A DNA stretch of 64,000 bases from NCBI GenBank assembly GCA_029891345.1, contig CM057009.1:309817666-309881665 (forward strand), read 5' to 3'. Within the stretch, counting starts at the first letter, position 1. Each line of letters starts with the position of its first letter. This DNA is from Dryococelus australis (lineage: Eukaryota > Arthropoda > Insecta > Phasmatodea > Phasmatidae). The translations under genes were made by a program, and so were the position numbers. This document shows, piece by piece, positions 26,661 through 38,990 of this stretch. The notes under the pieces were generated by a model. The model was not told the DNA's origin and did no database searches. It saw only the letters and a list, made by a program, of their open reading frames with translations.

Positions 26661-26949
26661 AATGTCGTCATGGGTATGGTGAGAGGGACACTAAGCTTAT
26701 TGGAGACGGCTGCCATAGCTGAAGGACAGATGGGACTTTCCTGACCAGCACAGAGAGTGGATGAGGTAAACCGAGGTGTGGGTGGAGAGGCGACAGAATA
26801 CAGCGAGGTAAATGTGAGTACTGCTTCATTTCTCTCTCCTTGAAAGTCTCGACTATAGGCAGTAATTGATCCGACGTGGATAAACATGCTGGGAGGCTGG
26901 CGGTGTGATAATCGCTAAGAGACTCTTTTCCTACCATAATGTGCACGGG

Positions 26950-29520
26950 AGAATAACATCTGCAGAGTAAGTCTGCATGTCACTTTGCACCTCTCAGTGC
27001 AGAACTTAAGAAATATGGTGACTTAAATTCCGTCCATCCATTTTTATACAGCTGATTTTTTTCCAATGAATATGAGAATAATAAATAACAGAATCGCAGA
27101 ACTAGAGCTCTCGCAGAAATACTTACCCATACATAAAAATATGTGTTGCACTTAATTTAACTCAACTGTTCGAATGTTCGGATGCTAGAAACTCGAAAGA
27201 GTACTTGTTCTCGGTAAAGGTCACAGTGTTATGCATGGAATTCGATTAAGAATTTCTAATTACACAAACAGTACATAATTATACATCTCAAATCTTCATA
27301 GCACTCGCTTTTGGCAGTGTGTTGAGTCTCTTAGTTGTATTTTCACACTTGTACTTTACAACTGAAGGCTTATTTAAGCAATGTTTCATTTTAAATACAT
27401 TACTTTTCAAACAAGATCCTTACCTCATGAATGTGCGTAAAAATGCCCCAAAAGCAGTAGGTTGGGATCAAACACATAACTTTACCTCTCGAACACGAGT
27501 CTGGTAGAGTACTGACATATCCACATATGCACAGGCAGAAATCGGATATATATTTTACAACCATAGTTGCTCTAAATGCCCACCATTTCGATTGGCATAG
27601 AGAAATGTTGTGCAAAACTATCCTGATTTATTATTTCGTATCAGAAACATCTTGTACGAACGTATATGTAAAAGGCCGATTCTGGACCACTTTCACATAT
27701 CTAAGTTAGTTAACAAAATATTAATATCTTAATTTACTGATAACATCATTTCTAAATCTAGAATCTTAATTTACTGACAATACAATCAATATAATAAGAA
27801 ATTTAAAAAATTAAAAATTAAAATTACAATGAAAATTATATATTATGAGTTGATTGATCTTTATAAGTTTTTTGAAATACGTTATAACAAAGATACCAAC
27901 ATTTTTCATTCATAATTTTCAAATCTTTATTTTCAATAATTTTAATACATTAGGCAAAATAATTTTAAAACTTTCTTTCATAAACACATGACATTTTTTT
28001 CATAAATTGTTTCTATAATTTGAAAATTAGATGTTTCATATTTTATTATTTTATTCTAACTCATTTGGTTTTACAAAAATATGTTAAGAGTGAGACCACT
28101 TTCATAAATCTCAAAAATGTTACAAAATGTCAAGAAAATAATAATTCCCAAAAGTTGAACAAAATATTAAAAATTAGAATTCATAAAAAAAATTAATTTT
28201 AATTTTAAATAAAAAATTTGTTACTATCCCATTGAAAAAACATTCACACAAGTTTACCAATATTTCTACTTACACAGCCTGCCCGACCGGTTATCTTTTC
28301 CATTTATCTCTTTTTTTTACAGGCTGTCATTTACTCAAACAAGACTAAAATGCACACAAAACTGATCCCACGATTCCTTTTTTTTGTGTGTATCATACTT
28401 TAGCATCGTTTTAGAAGAAATGGATAATTTTCATACACATATTTTAAGCATTGCGTGTAAACAAGCAGACAGAGGTGCGTTGGACATCCCTCTATACGGT
28501 ATCTGCCTGCGGTGGCCTCAGCGGGACTTGGTTGGAAATACCAACTCACGAAACTGTACGAAATCCATTGCGTTCGTGTAAACATGGCAACTCGAATAGC
28601 GAGCAGGGAGAAAAGGTGAACAAAGAGAAACGAAAATACATCAAACTAGAAGCCAAATTCCATCTTGTAAAAGAAAGTATCTCATATGGGCAAGCAAGTA
28701 TAACTAAAAGAAAAGGAGCGGGAAATTTTAGAAGTTATGTAAAGTTATTTTTTAAATGTCTGATATTATTTTATATGGGAATTAGTGTTTGCCTGTAGTT
28801 TCTGTTGGAATACATACCATTGAGGTCCTCTTAAGGAACGCGAGACGGGTCCACTCTAGGCACCCGCCATATTTTCGTGTTGCCCAACCAACTTTCTCTC
28901 ACCTTATTAAAAACACTCAAATTAAATGATTAATAATTAATACAACTTTGTATCTATCACTACATAACAAACTAAATTCCCTTACTTGCATGCAGATATG
29001 ATGTAAACGCTTCAAAAACTCTTCGAAAAAAATTTCAAATATAAAAAATCACAAAAAACAACACTATCACTTACGGGTTGTGCGGTAGACTGGCGAGGCT
29101 TCTCCCATACTCCTACTGCGTCCTTCCGCAGTAGTTCAAGCACTCGCCACTAGATTTGAGAAGCACACACCACATTTGGAGAAGGGATCAACTCTGGGGA
29201 TACGTGTCTGGGTTTGGCGCACTTCCTACTACTTAAGAATCCATATAAATTTGTTTTAAACTCTCAGAATAAGCAGAAACAATGTTTTCTTACATTTAAT
29301 CATGACTACAGTGAAATTCCTTCATTTCAAAGCAATGTTATAATTTTTTAACATAACAGGAAAATATTTTTTTTAAATGAAAAACAACCATTTACAAAAA
29401 TAAAATACCATAATATCCAATTATTTTGGCTTGTCACACTACTTTTCTATCTCTTTCTCAAAAAAATACTAGAGCTCCCAAAAGAAAAAATGCAACTGTG
29501 GTCGGCACCTATTCCACCCT
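26950..29520. other. Intron 2, AT-rich with a tRNA-like relic
   Basis: Most of this is extremely AT-rich (27700-28260). A minus-strand tRNA-like segment at about 27455-27535 has an A-box-like CAGTACTCTACCAG and a B-box-like TGTTTGATCCC, probably a SINE head. No host exon was recognised. Confidence 0.4.
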
Positions 29521-29522
29521 CC

Positions 29523-29623
<101 letters not shown>

Positions 29624-30362
29624 CACCAATTGCCAGGGTAACACTTGGTAAACAAACTCACACATTTCCAGGACACTAGCCCTGTCTGAAATCAAATAAA
29701 CCAAAACAGACCACAAATAAAAAAACAAGTTTGAAATGAACAGTTTTCAGTAGCAAATTCTAGTTTCAGCCATCGTCGGTTCTGTGTTTGAGGCTATTCC
29801 TAGCTACGAAATTCGAAGGGGGTCACCAGTGGACCCTAGTATCAGCAACCTTATACTGGCGGAAACACAAACAATTCCACGTGTTCGTCTAGAACTAACT
29901 ACGGGGTGGCATCGCTTTCCATCTCCCTTCCTTCGGACAGGAAATACCGCCTCTGTTTATCGACTATCGCGTGGAAGGTTTCATGGATTCTAGCTCTCTC
30001 GGAGCAGATTACGCTTTCACACAAGGCAATAAATTTACGTCTGCGAACTTCGCACTGGTACAGACCAGTCTCCAGTTGCAACATCACCGACTCGTCATCT
30101 TATGCCAAAATTAAACTTCATGCCACGGAAAACACCTACTCGGAGACACAAACACAGAAAATATAAACACTGAATACAAAAAAAAAAAAATCCTCACTAA
30201 CTCTACTAGGCAAAAAGGGCAAACAGCTCCAAATTCTACACGACAATAAACTTTTCAAATAAAATTTCCACATATTTTATTTTATAACTGTTCCTATCTG
30301 ATAGTTGTCCTCGAATAAATACAGGGTTGCTCCACCGAAAAACCACGACTATAATATTTCTT

Positions 30363-30380
30363 GGGGGGGGGGGGGGGGGG
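30363..30380 (+). repeat. Run of 18 G
   Basis: A pure G homopolymer in an AT-rich intron. Similar runs lie at 3823-3833 (G), 19734-19747 (C) and 54006-54019 (G). Exact lengths may be affected by sequencing error. Confidence 0.85.
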
Positions 30381-30686
30381 TTGGACAGCACTCGGATCCG
30401 TGGTCACCAATCTTTTCAACAAACATATTCAGGCTTCTGTCACCTTTCCTGCCGAAATCTCCGCACTCATTCCTTCTGTAGGAGTACGTGGAAATTGTGT
30501 TTAAAATACGACCTTCAAATTAACAACACAAAAACTAACACATTTCTTACACCCTTTTGTTTTTCTACAGAACAAATAACCACAGGTTTAAATATCTTAA
30601 TCGCGAAACGGGTCCCCTTCTTATAGTCACCAGGTAGCACTTTCTTACTACCTGCACATGCTTTAAATTTGAAATCCCTTTTCAAC

Positions 30687-30765
30687 TTTTTTTTTTTCCT
30701 TCCAATTCCTGGGAGTTGAACCCGCTAAACTCTGTCCGGGTGCTCATGAGATAGGCAACACCAGA
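30687..30765 (-). mobile_element. tRNA-derived SINE head with A-rich tail, minus strand
   Basis: On the minus strand GCGGGTTCAACTCCCAGG (about 30726-30709) is a good B box. It is preceded by tRNA-like text with CTCATGAGC and followed about 20 bases later by an A-rich run (the T run at 30687-30697). The body is short or missing. The flanks from 29640 to 31490 hold nothing else I can name. Confidence 0.45.
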
Positions 30766-31498
30766 CTCGTATTGCGTACATTTTCCCTCACTATTTTTCA
30801 GTGGGATCTCACCCATTGACCCACATCTCTATTCTCCTCATAATTCATTTTTCATTTTTTTTTTTCCACCATAAATTGCTTTAATATGGACAGTCCAACT
30901 TTACTATGCTACACGTCAATAATAAATTAATTTCTTAGAAAAATTACAAAACAATAATATGCTTAAGTAAACATAATTCCTAGATATCTTTAGCTTTCAA
31001 TAAACAGGCACAACAAAAACATTTAACTATAGAAACAACACAAGATTATTTAAATTATCATTATACAACTGCCGTGAAACATATGAAATTCAAAAATATG
31101 CGTACTGCATTGAGACACGTTGTTAGCATCGGTCACTCTGCCATGACTCGCTCAGTTGCCATCCCTTTGGTCACATGGAAAACAACATTTGTGGTTCTAC
31201 AGGCACTCACTAGATAATAGCAACTCGACGCGAGCGCGCTCTAGTAGCGCCCGAGTTTCAAAATCGGTTGTAGTTTACCTTGTCGAAAAACAGAGCGCAG
31301 CACCTTACTACTGCCACCTTTGTCGTAAACATATGCACTCATACAGTACCTAGATAACTAATTAACCTAATCACGTAAATTTAATTGGCACTTTTCCCTC
31401 GTAGCTAACTCAGCATTTACTTGCTACTGTTCTATTTCTCGTATTTCTTCATATTACTTTGTTACACTTTCTTACTTAATGCCGTATTTAAGTTTCTA

Positions 31499-32053
31499 GG
31501 GCCGCCTTCCGTTACAGCTGACGAGCACTGAAATCACTGATGGTTTATCAGTGTTCACCAGCAATAAGAGAACAGTCGTCAGTAAGAAGCTTAATATTTC
31601 TTTTCGTCAGTAAATCGATTGTTTCGGAGCGTCTGGCAGTAGTATTCCCGTGTGCAAGAAAATATAAACAAGTATGGCGGACACACTAACCTCACTAATT
31701 TTCATGCAGTATTTGCACTAAAACAGAAAAAATGTTACTCGCCTTCTACTGCTTTTTGGGCATCTTCTGACGGCACCACAATATTATAAGTGATTGTCTC
31801 AGTATCTGTACCTTCCGTGAGTATAGTTTCCTCGAACATGATTTGAACTTCCAGCCAAACCTAGGGTTTACCTGGAAACACTGAGGTATTAAACGCCAGT
31901 GAAATCCGCGATCTCAGCAACGGCTGTAGCCTCGCACAGGGTATCTCTCAGATGCGACCAGCAGTGGTCATCAGTGCCTTCAAAATTATCGGAACAGCAG
32001 CTGACGTTACTGAAACTACTGGCCAGTGAAATCAGTGAGTAACGGAAGACGGC
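31499..32053. mobile_element. MITE-like element with CCTTCCGTTAC inverted ends
   Basis: The left end (GGCCGCCTTCCGTTAC, 31499-31514) and the right end (GTAACGGAAGACGGCC, 32038-32053) are inverted repeats with one or two changes. ACTGATTTCACTGG-like inner segments extend the similarity to about 45 bases. CTAG lies at both outer edges, so the target duplication could be TA, CTA or TAG and cannot be fixed. No transposase is inside. It lies 250 bp upstream of exon C. Confidence 0.72.
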
Positions 32054-32304
32054 CTAGGTATGCAGTGTTGGAAAAAATATATATATTTTTTTAAATAAAT
32101 ATATTTATTTTGTAGTGTTTATTCATAGCACAACTGCGGTCCGTGTTAACGTTTTGTTTAAACGCGACGGAAGGATGCATAGCGAATAGCCTGGAAGCAG
32201 AAGTTGAGCAGGTCCTCTTGTTAGTCGGGGAAGTGATTGCGAAGAGGTGTCACAGTTGCGACGGAAGTGTGCGGCCTCGCCCTGCTCACGTTGTTGTTTT
32301 GCAG

Positions 32305-32459
32305 TGCACCAGCGAATCGTGAACCCCAACTGCGGCTCGGACTGGACGGAGCGGTCGTACAGCAGCACACAGTTCGCCGCCGCCATAGAGCCCTTCACCG
32401 TCAGCTACTACCTCCTCCGCCCCAACTACTTCTACTCCGCCACCGCTGGAATGCTAAGG
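32305..32459 (+). CDS. Host gene, internal exon C
   Basis: The acceptor is TTGTTGTTTTGCAG and the donor CTAAGG|GTGAGT. The 155-bp exon enters in phase 1 and leaves in phase 0. After the junction valine it encodes H-Q-R-I-V-N-P-N-C-G-S-D-W, then a Ser/Thr-rich turn, then a Tyr-rich stretch (Y-Y-L-L-R-P-N-Y-F-Y) and A-G-M-L-R. The composition (single Cys, Tyr and Phe clusters) fits a beta-rich extracellular segment. GC content is far higher than in exons A and B. A MITE lies just upstream (31499-32053) and another element starts 27 bp after the donor. Confidence 0.8.
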
Positions 32460-32486
32460 GTGAGTCGAACGCCGGTACACCTCCCG

Positions 32487-33063
32487 GGCGGATTTCCAAC
32501 AACCCGTCGCGCCCACTCGTCCGTCAGTCATGTCCGTCCGTCTAAAACCTCTAACATTTGGCGAACAGACGGATGGAATTAAAGTCTTTTAAACATTTCC
32601 TTCTCGTTGCCCGTTCATTCCGAGTTCATTAGAATGCCATTTAGTGTGTAGAGTATTTGTTTTCATATATTTGTTAATGTAGCAGTAAAATGCATAAGTT
32701 ATGCTTTATATTTTTCCCAAAGAGGTGTTGATAATCATGTTGGAAACACTAATTCCTCCTGTGCAATAGCAAAAGTATTAATCATTCTGGTTATGTTATT
32801 TATTTTTTTTATATCTGCTAACTTCAATTATTTGAGTGTAGTTGCACTTTTTCTATTTGCATACACAATACCGCCAATAATTCGCATTATTAATGCAGAT
32901 ATTTTTTTTTTCCAATTTCTAAACAGTCCTGTGTTAGTTTGCAGCAGCGAACTGACAACGGACATATGGAGTCTGATTGTAAATCAACTCGGCTGGGAGA
33001 CGTGCGGTCGTATGACGGACTGACGGAAAACGGATATATGCGACGTGCTATTGTAAATCCGCC
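32487..33063. mobile_element. Inverted-repeat element, copy 1 (577 bp), abutting exon C
   Basis: The left end GGCGGATTTCCAACAACC and the minus-strand right end GGCGGATTTACAATAGCAC match, and both are followed by CCGTC-rich subterminal repeats (CGTCCGTCAGTC on one side, CCGTCAGTCCGTCATACG on the other). The interior shares its full order with copy 2 at 36541-37582 in the same intron and orientation. No transposase was seen. Target duplication unresolved; hAT-like by general look only. Confidence 0.75.
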
Positions 33064-33643
33064 TTAAGAAAGGCCAGCTCCTCACACCACAGCTCATTCA
33101 GGGCCTTGGAAAGTGTCGCTGTGCATGGATTTCACAAATATAAATTCATGAACTGTGTTTGAACTATGTATCTAATGTAGGCATGTTAAAGGCATTTGTT
33201 TATTGTTTATATTTTTGAATTTACAAAGCCATCATACATGAAAACAGCTGATATTTAGCGTAATTTCCAAATAAGTATATTTTGACTTTTTATAATTATA
33301 AACCATAGAAAACATCAAATCAGCATATATGCAAAAATAGTTATTTTGAAATTTATAACATTTTACTATGTAGAACTAAGCAAATAATTTTTAAATAGCT
33401 TTATTTTTCAAAAGCACATGTTAGATTTTTCTTCTTTTTTTTTTTAAGTATTCTCCTCCAAGATATTAACATTTCTACACCGCAGAGTTCTAAGTAATAT
33501 TTGTTTAAATTTAAGACACTTTAATTATTTTTGCATACTAACTTATATTGTGGTTTGTACTCCTAATATTTTCATAACGTTGGCAACTTTTAAATATAAA
33601 TCAGTGTACTGTTCCAACTGTTGCTGTATGTGATAGAAATCAG

Positions 33644-33645
<2 letters not shown>

Positions 33646-33677
<32 letters not shown>
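33646..33677. repeat. Run of 32 T
   Basis: A T homopolymer inside intron 3. It could be the poly-A tail of a minus-strand retrotransposed piece, but no body was recognised beside it. The rest of 33064-33884 is AT-rich with no gene. Confidence 0.85.
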
Positions 33678-33884
33678 CATGTTGCGGTATTTTACACACT
33701 GCGATACTTTTCCTCACCCCATCAGTTAGTTTACGCAGAGGGAAAGCAAAATCTCGCGCAGAGGATGGGCGTAAATTGGACGCACATATCATCGCAAAAT
33801 TAACTTCAGCGAGACATTTCATCTCGCATTTGATCTACGCTGAGATAGACATATTGTTCAATCAACAAAACATTTGCTTATGTA

Positions 33885-34451
33885 CACTATCTACCAAAAA
33901 GTAATTGGCACCCGTGAAGAGAGGTAATTCAGTACGTCAGTCGACATGTGTTCCACGGCCTTCGGCGTAGGACCGCTGGTGTTTGTCCGTGGTAGCATGA
34001 ACACAGCGGCCTATTGTAACATTCTGGATAATGAGATGCTCCCAGCATTGTGGCGTTTTTACGTAATGGACCAGTGTTACTTCCAGGATGACAATGCCAG
34101 GTGCCATGTTTCAAGGGCTACTATGCAGTGGTACGCCGACCACAATGTTCGCCGATTGGACTGGCCCGCCCAGAGCCACGACCTCAGCCCTATAGAACAT
34201 CTTAGGGACGAATTGGATCACTGGTTAAGGGCTCATCAGGCACGGCCAAAATCCATTGCTCAACTCATGGAATGGTTGCAAGAGAATGACGACGAATCCC
34301 CGTGGATGTCCTGTAAACACTCGTAGAGAGCATGCCAGACAGGGTGGCTGATGTTATAGCCGCAAGAGGTGGCCCTACGAGATTCTAACGGTGTGACAAC
34401 CACCGAGCAAACACTGTGGACAGGTGCCCAATTACTTTTTGGTAGATAGAG
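33885..34451 (+). mobile_element. Tc1-like (DD34E) element, 567-bp deletion derivative
   Basis: The ends are near-perfect inverted repeats, CTATCTACCAAAAAGTAATTGG on the left and its complement on the right, flanked by TA on both sides (33883-33884 and 34452-34453). The open frame from 33946 to 34323 keeps F-Q-D-D-N-A-R-C-H with the second catalytic Asp and S-P-I-E-H with the last Glu. I count exactly 34 residues between them. The region coding for the DNA-binding domain and first Asp is missing, so this is an internally deleted copy. The clean ends and long frame suggest it is younger than the other Tc1/mariner relics here. Confidence 0.92.
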
Positions 34452-34453
34452 TA

Positions 34454-36540
34454 CTTATGGCAAAACAGGCATGTACTCTGTCTTACAAAATATTTTGTTT
34501 TGTTAAAATGAATTTGTATGATTTTGTCCAGTTAAATGTTATAAACATAAAAACACTGCCACTACCACCACTATAGTGTTCCACAGGTTGGAGTTTTTCT
34601 GGAATAATTTCGCTTTCTGTAGCTACAGAGTCAGAAGTAGATACACGTTGAGTGTCCAGAATGTTAATGTTGTTCTCAATCTCAGAAACTGCATCCTGTA
34701 GAGGAGAGTTTGTCAAGTTTACTGAGGATTCTGGCAAAAGTTTGGTTTAAGAAACTTAATTTGCTTATTAAACTGACATGGCTTCAGTGCTGAGGCAACT
34801 TGGCCACTCTAAGTTTCAAGGCCGTACCACATATCTGCAATTTGCTCTGTATTACAAATAGTTAATGTAAAATAATGTAGGGGGGATGAGTTTAAGATGA
34901 AGCGCTGATGGAGTGAATGAATGTATCAGAGGAATCTCCCACCCGAATTAGCTGTAAATGAAATACTTTTTTACTAATATCATTTTGTTAGGACTTGGAA
35001 AATATTAATGTACTGGTAACATTTCTTCACTATAGTATTCCTTTACAGACTTGTTGAAAGCACTCTCAGTAGCATTGTGTGTAACATTATACACTGTATA
35101 AAAAATTTGTAATATTTACTTGTAAGAGTACAAATATTTCTCTTGTAAAACTACTCGATTGAAAAACTACAAGAGTCGTGTTTGTAATATACCTCAAGAA
35201 AGGTTTGTACCATACTGACCCGTTTCCAAGAGCTTCGGCAAAATGGCGGACACTCAACAACGTAAAACCGTATTTACCTGTTGGTGATAACTATGGGTGA
35301 TAAGCACTAAAAAAATTTTTAAAGAGTGTATAAACCAAATGAGAGCCCATTGCCTTACCTACGCTCAAAATAGAGGTTTGGGAACGGTTTGAATAATACT
35401 TGAGAAGAAAGTGATAATTCCCGAATTGTGTAAGTTTAAACATACCTTATGAATTTCTGTTGAATGTCTGACGCTGATTTTCTATAAGTTTCTACCATAG
35501 ACATTGATTTTTCATGTTGCTGGTAATATCTTAGGCAAACTACATCATAAGCTGAAATGAATGAACAATTTATTTTAAAATATAAGTGAAAATAACCAAT
35601 TTTCTGGTAAGTTACCACTACAAAGAATATTTTTCTCCCGAACGAAACTTCAAGATGGAAAGATCACGTAAGAAAACACCTATTAAACAGTTGCAGATAC
35701 GACTAAACGACAAAATGAAATAAGATTAGGGCCTAACAGATGTGCAAAACCATTCCATCCGTTATACAGAAAGAGCCGTAAGTTGAAACACATGCCTTAT
35801 GTCGGAGTCACAATAGTACGACTACCACGGCAAGACACGACGCTAGTGCACGTTTAAATTTCATATTGAATTTTATTCAGCGATCACAATTCCGCCCGAC
35901 GATATCTGCACGACAGGTGTTGCAATTGATTGTTGAGAAATCCTAAAACGGCAAGTCACCCACGTCATGTCCTATATTTACAGCACAAGACTCACGATAA
36001 AGTAAATTTTTCTTAACTTTCGACTACATGAGAAAACATACAAAAATGTATCTAAGAACAAAGCGAAACGCGATATTGGCACCAAGTTAGCTTATTTATT
36101 ACTTACTACAGCACGAAAATATACCCGAAATTTTGTTTTGTAATGTTGGATTCCATTATTTGCGCATCCCGACGAGTCCGACACGACGAAAAGTAAAAAA
36201 TTTGATCTACAGAATATTTATCGCAGGTGAGCCAGGTGTCGGATTTCAAAGAAATTGCAATTTGTTATTCCCCGCGACATCAATAAGTACTTAACTCGAA
36301 AATAAACTTTATGTAAAAACAATTGTTTTGAAATTTGTATGAATCATTATTTTAAAGTCATCTTACAGTACGTATGCTAAAACAACATGATACATATAAT
36401 TTTTCAAATAATTTGACATTTTTATCCAGTTATCATTAATATCAACCAACGAAAATATTTTTATACTCAAAACCTAGAAATAAAATTGGTCTCTTGAGCA
36501 GCCCTGACAGGAACCTTCCCCATTCCGCCTTGGGCTATAG
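34454..36540. other. Intron 3 stretch, no gene recognised
   Basis: AT-rich. The minus-strand frame at 34737-34483 is Ser/Glu-rich and could be a transposon exon, but no family motif is visible. The text at 35200-36300 has local C/G islands of the kind seen in small repeats, without clear ends. Confidence 0.4.
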
Positions 36541-37582
36541 GCAGGATTTATAACGACCCATCGCGTCCGTCCGGGCGTCATCCATCCGTCAATCACGTGA
36601 CCAACAGCCAATCAGAGGTGGCCATTAATTATATTCGTCCGTTCGTCGAAATCTTGGCAAGCTTTAACTTTTGACAGATGAACGGATGAAATTACAGACT
36701 TCTAAACTTGCACGTTTTGTTACTCGTTCTTCCCGAGTTCTTTACAAGGCTGTGTAGTGTGCGCAGTGTTTTGTTTTGGCTCTCTTTGGTTTTCATGTTT
36801 GTTTATGTAACTGCTAAATGGAATTAAGTTACTTTTTTTTTTTTTTTAAAGATTAATTGATAGTTCCGTTTGTAAACACGAGCTTCTTTCGTGCAATAGT
36901 AAAAACAATAAAATTATGCTTTATATGCAATAACATTTTTTTTTTCACATCTATTAATTTCCGTTGCGTACGTGTATTGTTATTTTGAGTACTTTGAAAC
37001 GTAATACCGCAAAAGATTTTCACTTGTTATGGAGAATTTTCCCCTAGTTGTAAACAGTTTTGTTTTTATTAGTTTGCAGCAACGAACGTACGACGGACGT
37101 ACGAAGTTTGGTTGTAAACATAGACTAAAGATGAGGTATACCGATCTCGCTGGCTGCGCACAACCAATCTCCGTGTCCCAACATTGAACTGCTTTTCTAC
37201 CAATAGCCTACATCTAGCGAAAACAGCATGGTTTGGATTTTAGGTTAAAAAAAAATGATTTGCAAACAAATGGTTTGAGATGCATGTATATTTCCTCTGA
37301 CCAATTTCTAAAGCAGTTTGATCAAATTCAAATCGGTAAAAGTATTTTATTCATGCAATGGTGCTTCTAATTTAACAATTAAGATATAAACAAACACTTT
37401 CATCACTGTCGACCATGTGTCTTTGACAGTTGCGTTCCTTTTAGGTAGATCAATGTTGGGTACACGCGCAGAAGACGAACAAGCGGCCTGCGTCATCTTT
37501 AGTCTATGGTTGAGAACCGCTCGGCTGGGAGGCGGACGAACGTATGACGGACGGGCGCGACGGGGCTATCGTGAATCCGGCC
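36541..37582. mobile_element. Inverted-repeat element, copy 2 (about 1.04 kb with a nested insertion)
   Basis: The left end GGATTTATAACGACCCATCG and the minus-strand right end GGATTCACGATAGCCCCGTCG match, with the same CCGTC-rich inner repeats as copy 1. The middle aligns with copy 1 in order (CGAGTTC, TAGTGTG, TGTTTATGTAA, TTAGTTTGCAGCA and CTCGGCTGGGAG landmarks). A 390-bp element (37119-37508) interrupts it, which explains the greater length. Its right end lies 61 bp before exon D. Possible short target duplication ATAG. Confidence 0.75.
37119..37508. mobile_element. Nested hAT-like MITE (390 bp)
   Basis: The ends are perfect 16-bp inverted repeats, CATAGACTAAAGATGA. Flanking 8-mers GTTGTAAA (37111-37118) and GTTGAGAA (37509-37516) agree at 6 of 8 positions, fitting the 8-bp target duplication of hAT. 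Copy 1 shows the uninterrupted site (GATTGTAAATC...CTCGGCTGGG), so the insertion boundary is confirmed inside the window. No coding capacity. Confidence 0.85.
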
Positions 37583-37643
37583 ATAGGGGGAGGACGATGA
37601 GGGAAGTTGCGTGAGATGAGGGCGTTGGTTGCGCGTGTTGCAG

Positions 37644-37869
37644 GTCCAAGGCTCGCCGTCGGGTTCGCTGCGTGTGTGCTGGTCCCGCTCCGCGCAGTTC
37701 CCCAACAACGCGTCGGCGGGCAGCAGCTCCGTGTCCTGCCAGGTGGTCAGCAGCAACGCGCACGAGATCTCGTTGGCGTCGGCCTGCGACGGCTACAGCG
37801 TGTCGGAGTGCCCACCGCTCTACCTCTCCGTCGAGTCCACTTCTGACAGCTCCAGCTTCACCTGCAACG
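37644..37869 (+). CDS. Host gene, internal exon D (cysteine-rich segment)
   Basis: The acceptor is GCGTGTTGCAG and the donor AACG|GTCAGT. The 226-bp exon enters in phase 0, matching exon C, and leaves in phase 1. It encodes V-Q-G-S-P-S-G-S-L-R-V-C-W-S-R-S, then S-S-V-S-C-Q-V-V, A-C-D-G-Y-S-V, S-E-C-P-P-L-Y-L-S-V and S-F-T-C-N. Five cysteines at regular intervals and alternating hydrophobics suggest a small disulphide-bonded beta domain of a secreted or surface protein. Codon use is strongly GC-rich. I do not recognise the family with certainty. The next exon was not found in the remaining 26 kb and may lie beyond the window. Confidence 0.8.
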
Positions 37870-38504
37870 GTCAGTCCCGCTATCTGATGCGTCGATAAAG
37901 TTATTTATTGTTACGACAAAATACAGGCTCGGAGGAAACAATAACAGACGGTTTTTTCAGTACAGATATAATTTTCGTGTCAGTCAATCATGGCTTTTTC
38001 TGTTCTATAGTCTGTTCACGGTAAAGTGAGCTTTGAAATCGAAATCTGATTGCAATCACCGACCATAACTACGTACATTTTGCAGTACTCTCTGGCATGC
38101 TCTCTCCTACTTAATTGGCAGGGAATAAATACAAACAGTTCCTAGACAATACGTGTATTACGAGTGTAATGTTTCACTTGATGGTCACTGAAATTAGTGT
38201 TTTATATTTATATGAAGGCTTCATTAGAGTACGAATTTGTATATAAGTGACATATTCACTTTTGTAGCTATTCCGCTGCTTCAATTGTATGGCACGTGAA
38301 TGAAATGGTCAGGTTCATGGAAATGTTAGTTTTGTGTATGGCAGAAGAATACAAATTGGGCAAAAAAATATTTCCTAAGCAGGTATTTTAAAAGAGCTCA
38401 GTTAACCATGAACAGCCTATAACCGATAGTAATAACTCCACGAAAGAACAGTTAACTAAAAACAAACAAGTATGATGGTGTTCACAAACCTGAAATATTT
38501 ACAG

Positions 38505-38990
38505 GACTATCATTTTGAAAATAAATGTCTAAGCAAAGCACGCAAGTTTACGTGGCATAACATAGTACTACCTGTGTGAAGAAGTCGGGGAAATCTGATT
38601 AATTGGTTCCCGAGATATGGCATACAATCTTAATTTTCTTATTCGGCGCTACGTTAACAAATATTGCCTCAAAAAAGGTTCTGCATACAATGTTTCTAAT
38701 AAATACTGTCAGCATAAAAAAAACTGGTGGAACTTGGTTAAATTTTTTTTAAATGTGTGACAAGCGTATATAAATTATTTTTATCGCCACCATTTTGGAA
38801 CTCAGTTTCTAAACTCACTTAAATAATATAGGTTTACATGGATTTCTGCAGCAGCGGTGGTGCGGAATATGGTGCAAATTATTTGAATGGTTTTGGAAAT
38901 TTGGCAAAATGTTCAGTTTTCGTATGTGGAAAAATCGGACAAACATGCTGGCATATGATAGTAGTGGAGACGTATGACTTTAATGCCACT
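38505..38990 (+). repeat. Second piece of the 285-bp tandem family, about 1.7 units
   Basis: It repeats the landmark 'ATTTTGAAAATAA' (38513) and 'GCCACCATTTTGG' (about 38792) at about 285 bp spacing, with 'CCCGAGATATGGCAT' and 'CTTATTCGGCGCTA' between. These are the same phrases in the same order as in the array at 13540-15700. It lies downstream of exon D. Confidence 0.72.

Noticed and set aside
32237-32304. Extension of exon C upstream to the first ATG
   Set aside because: A strong acceptor at 32301-32304 and the change in composition place the exon start at 32305.
37417-37614. Small plus-strand frame just before exon D
   Set aside because: It lies across the right end of copy 2 and the nested MITE, so it is repeat-derived.
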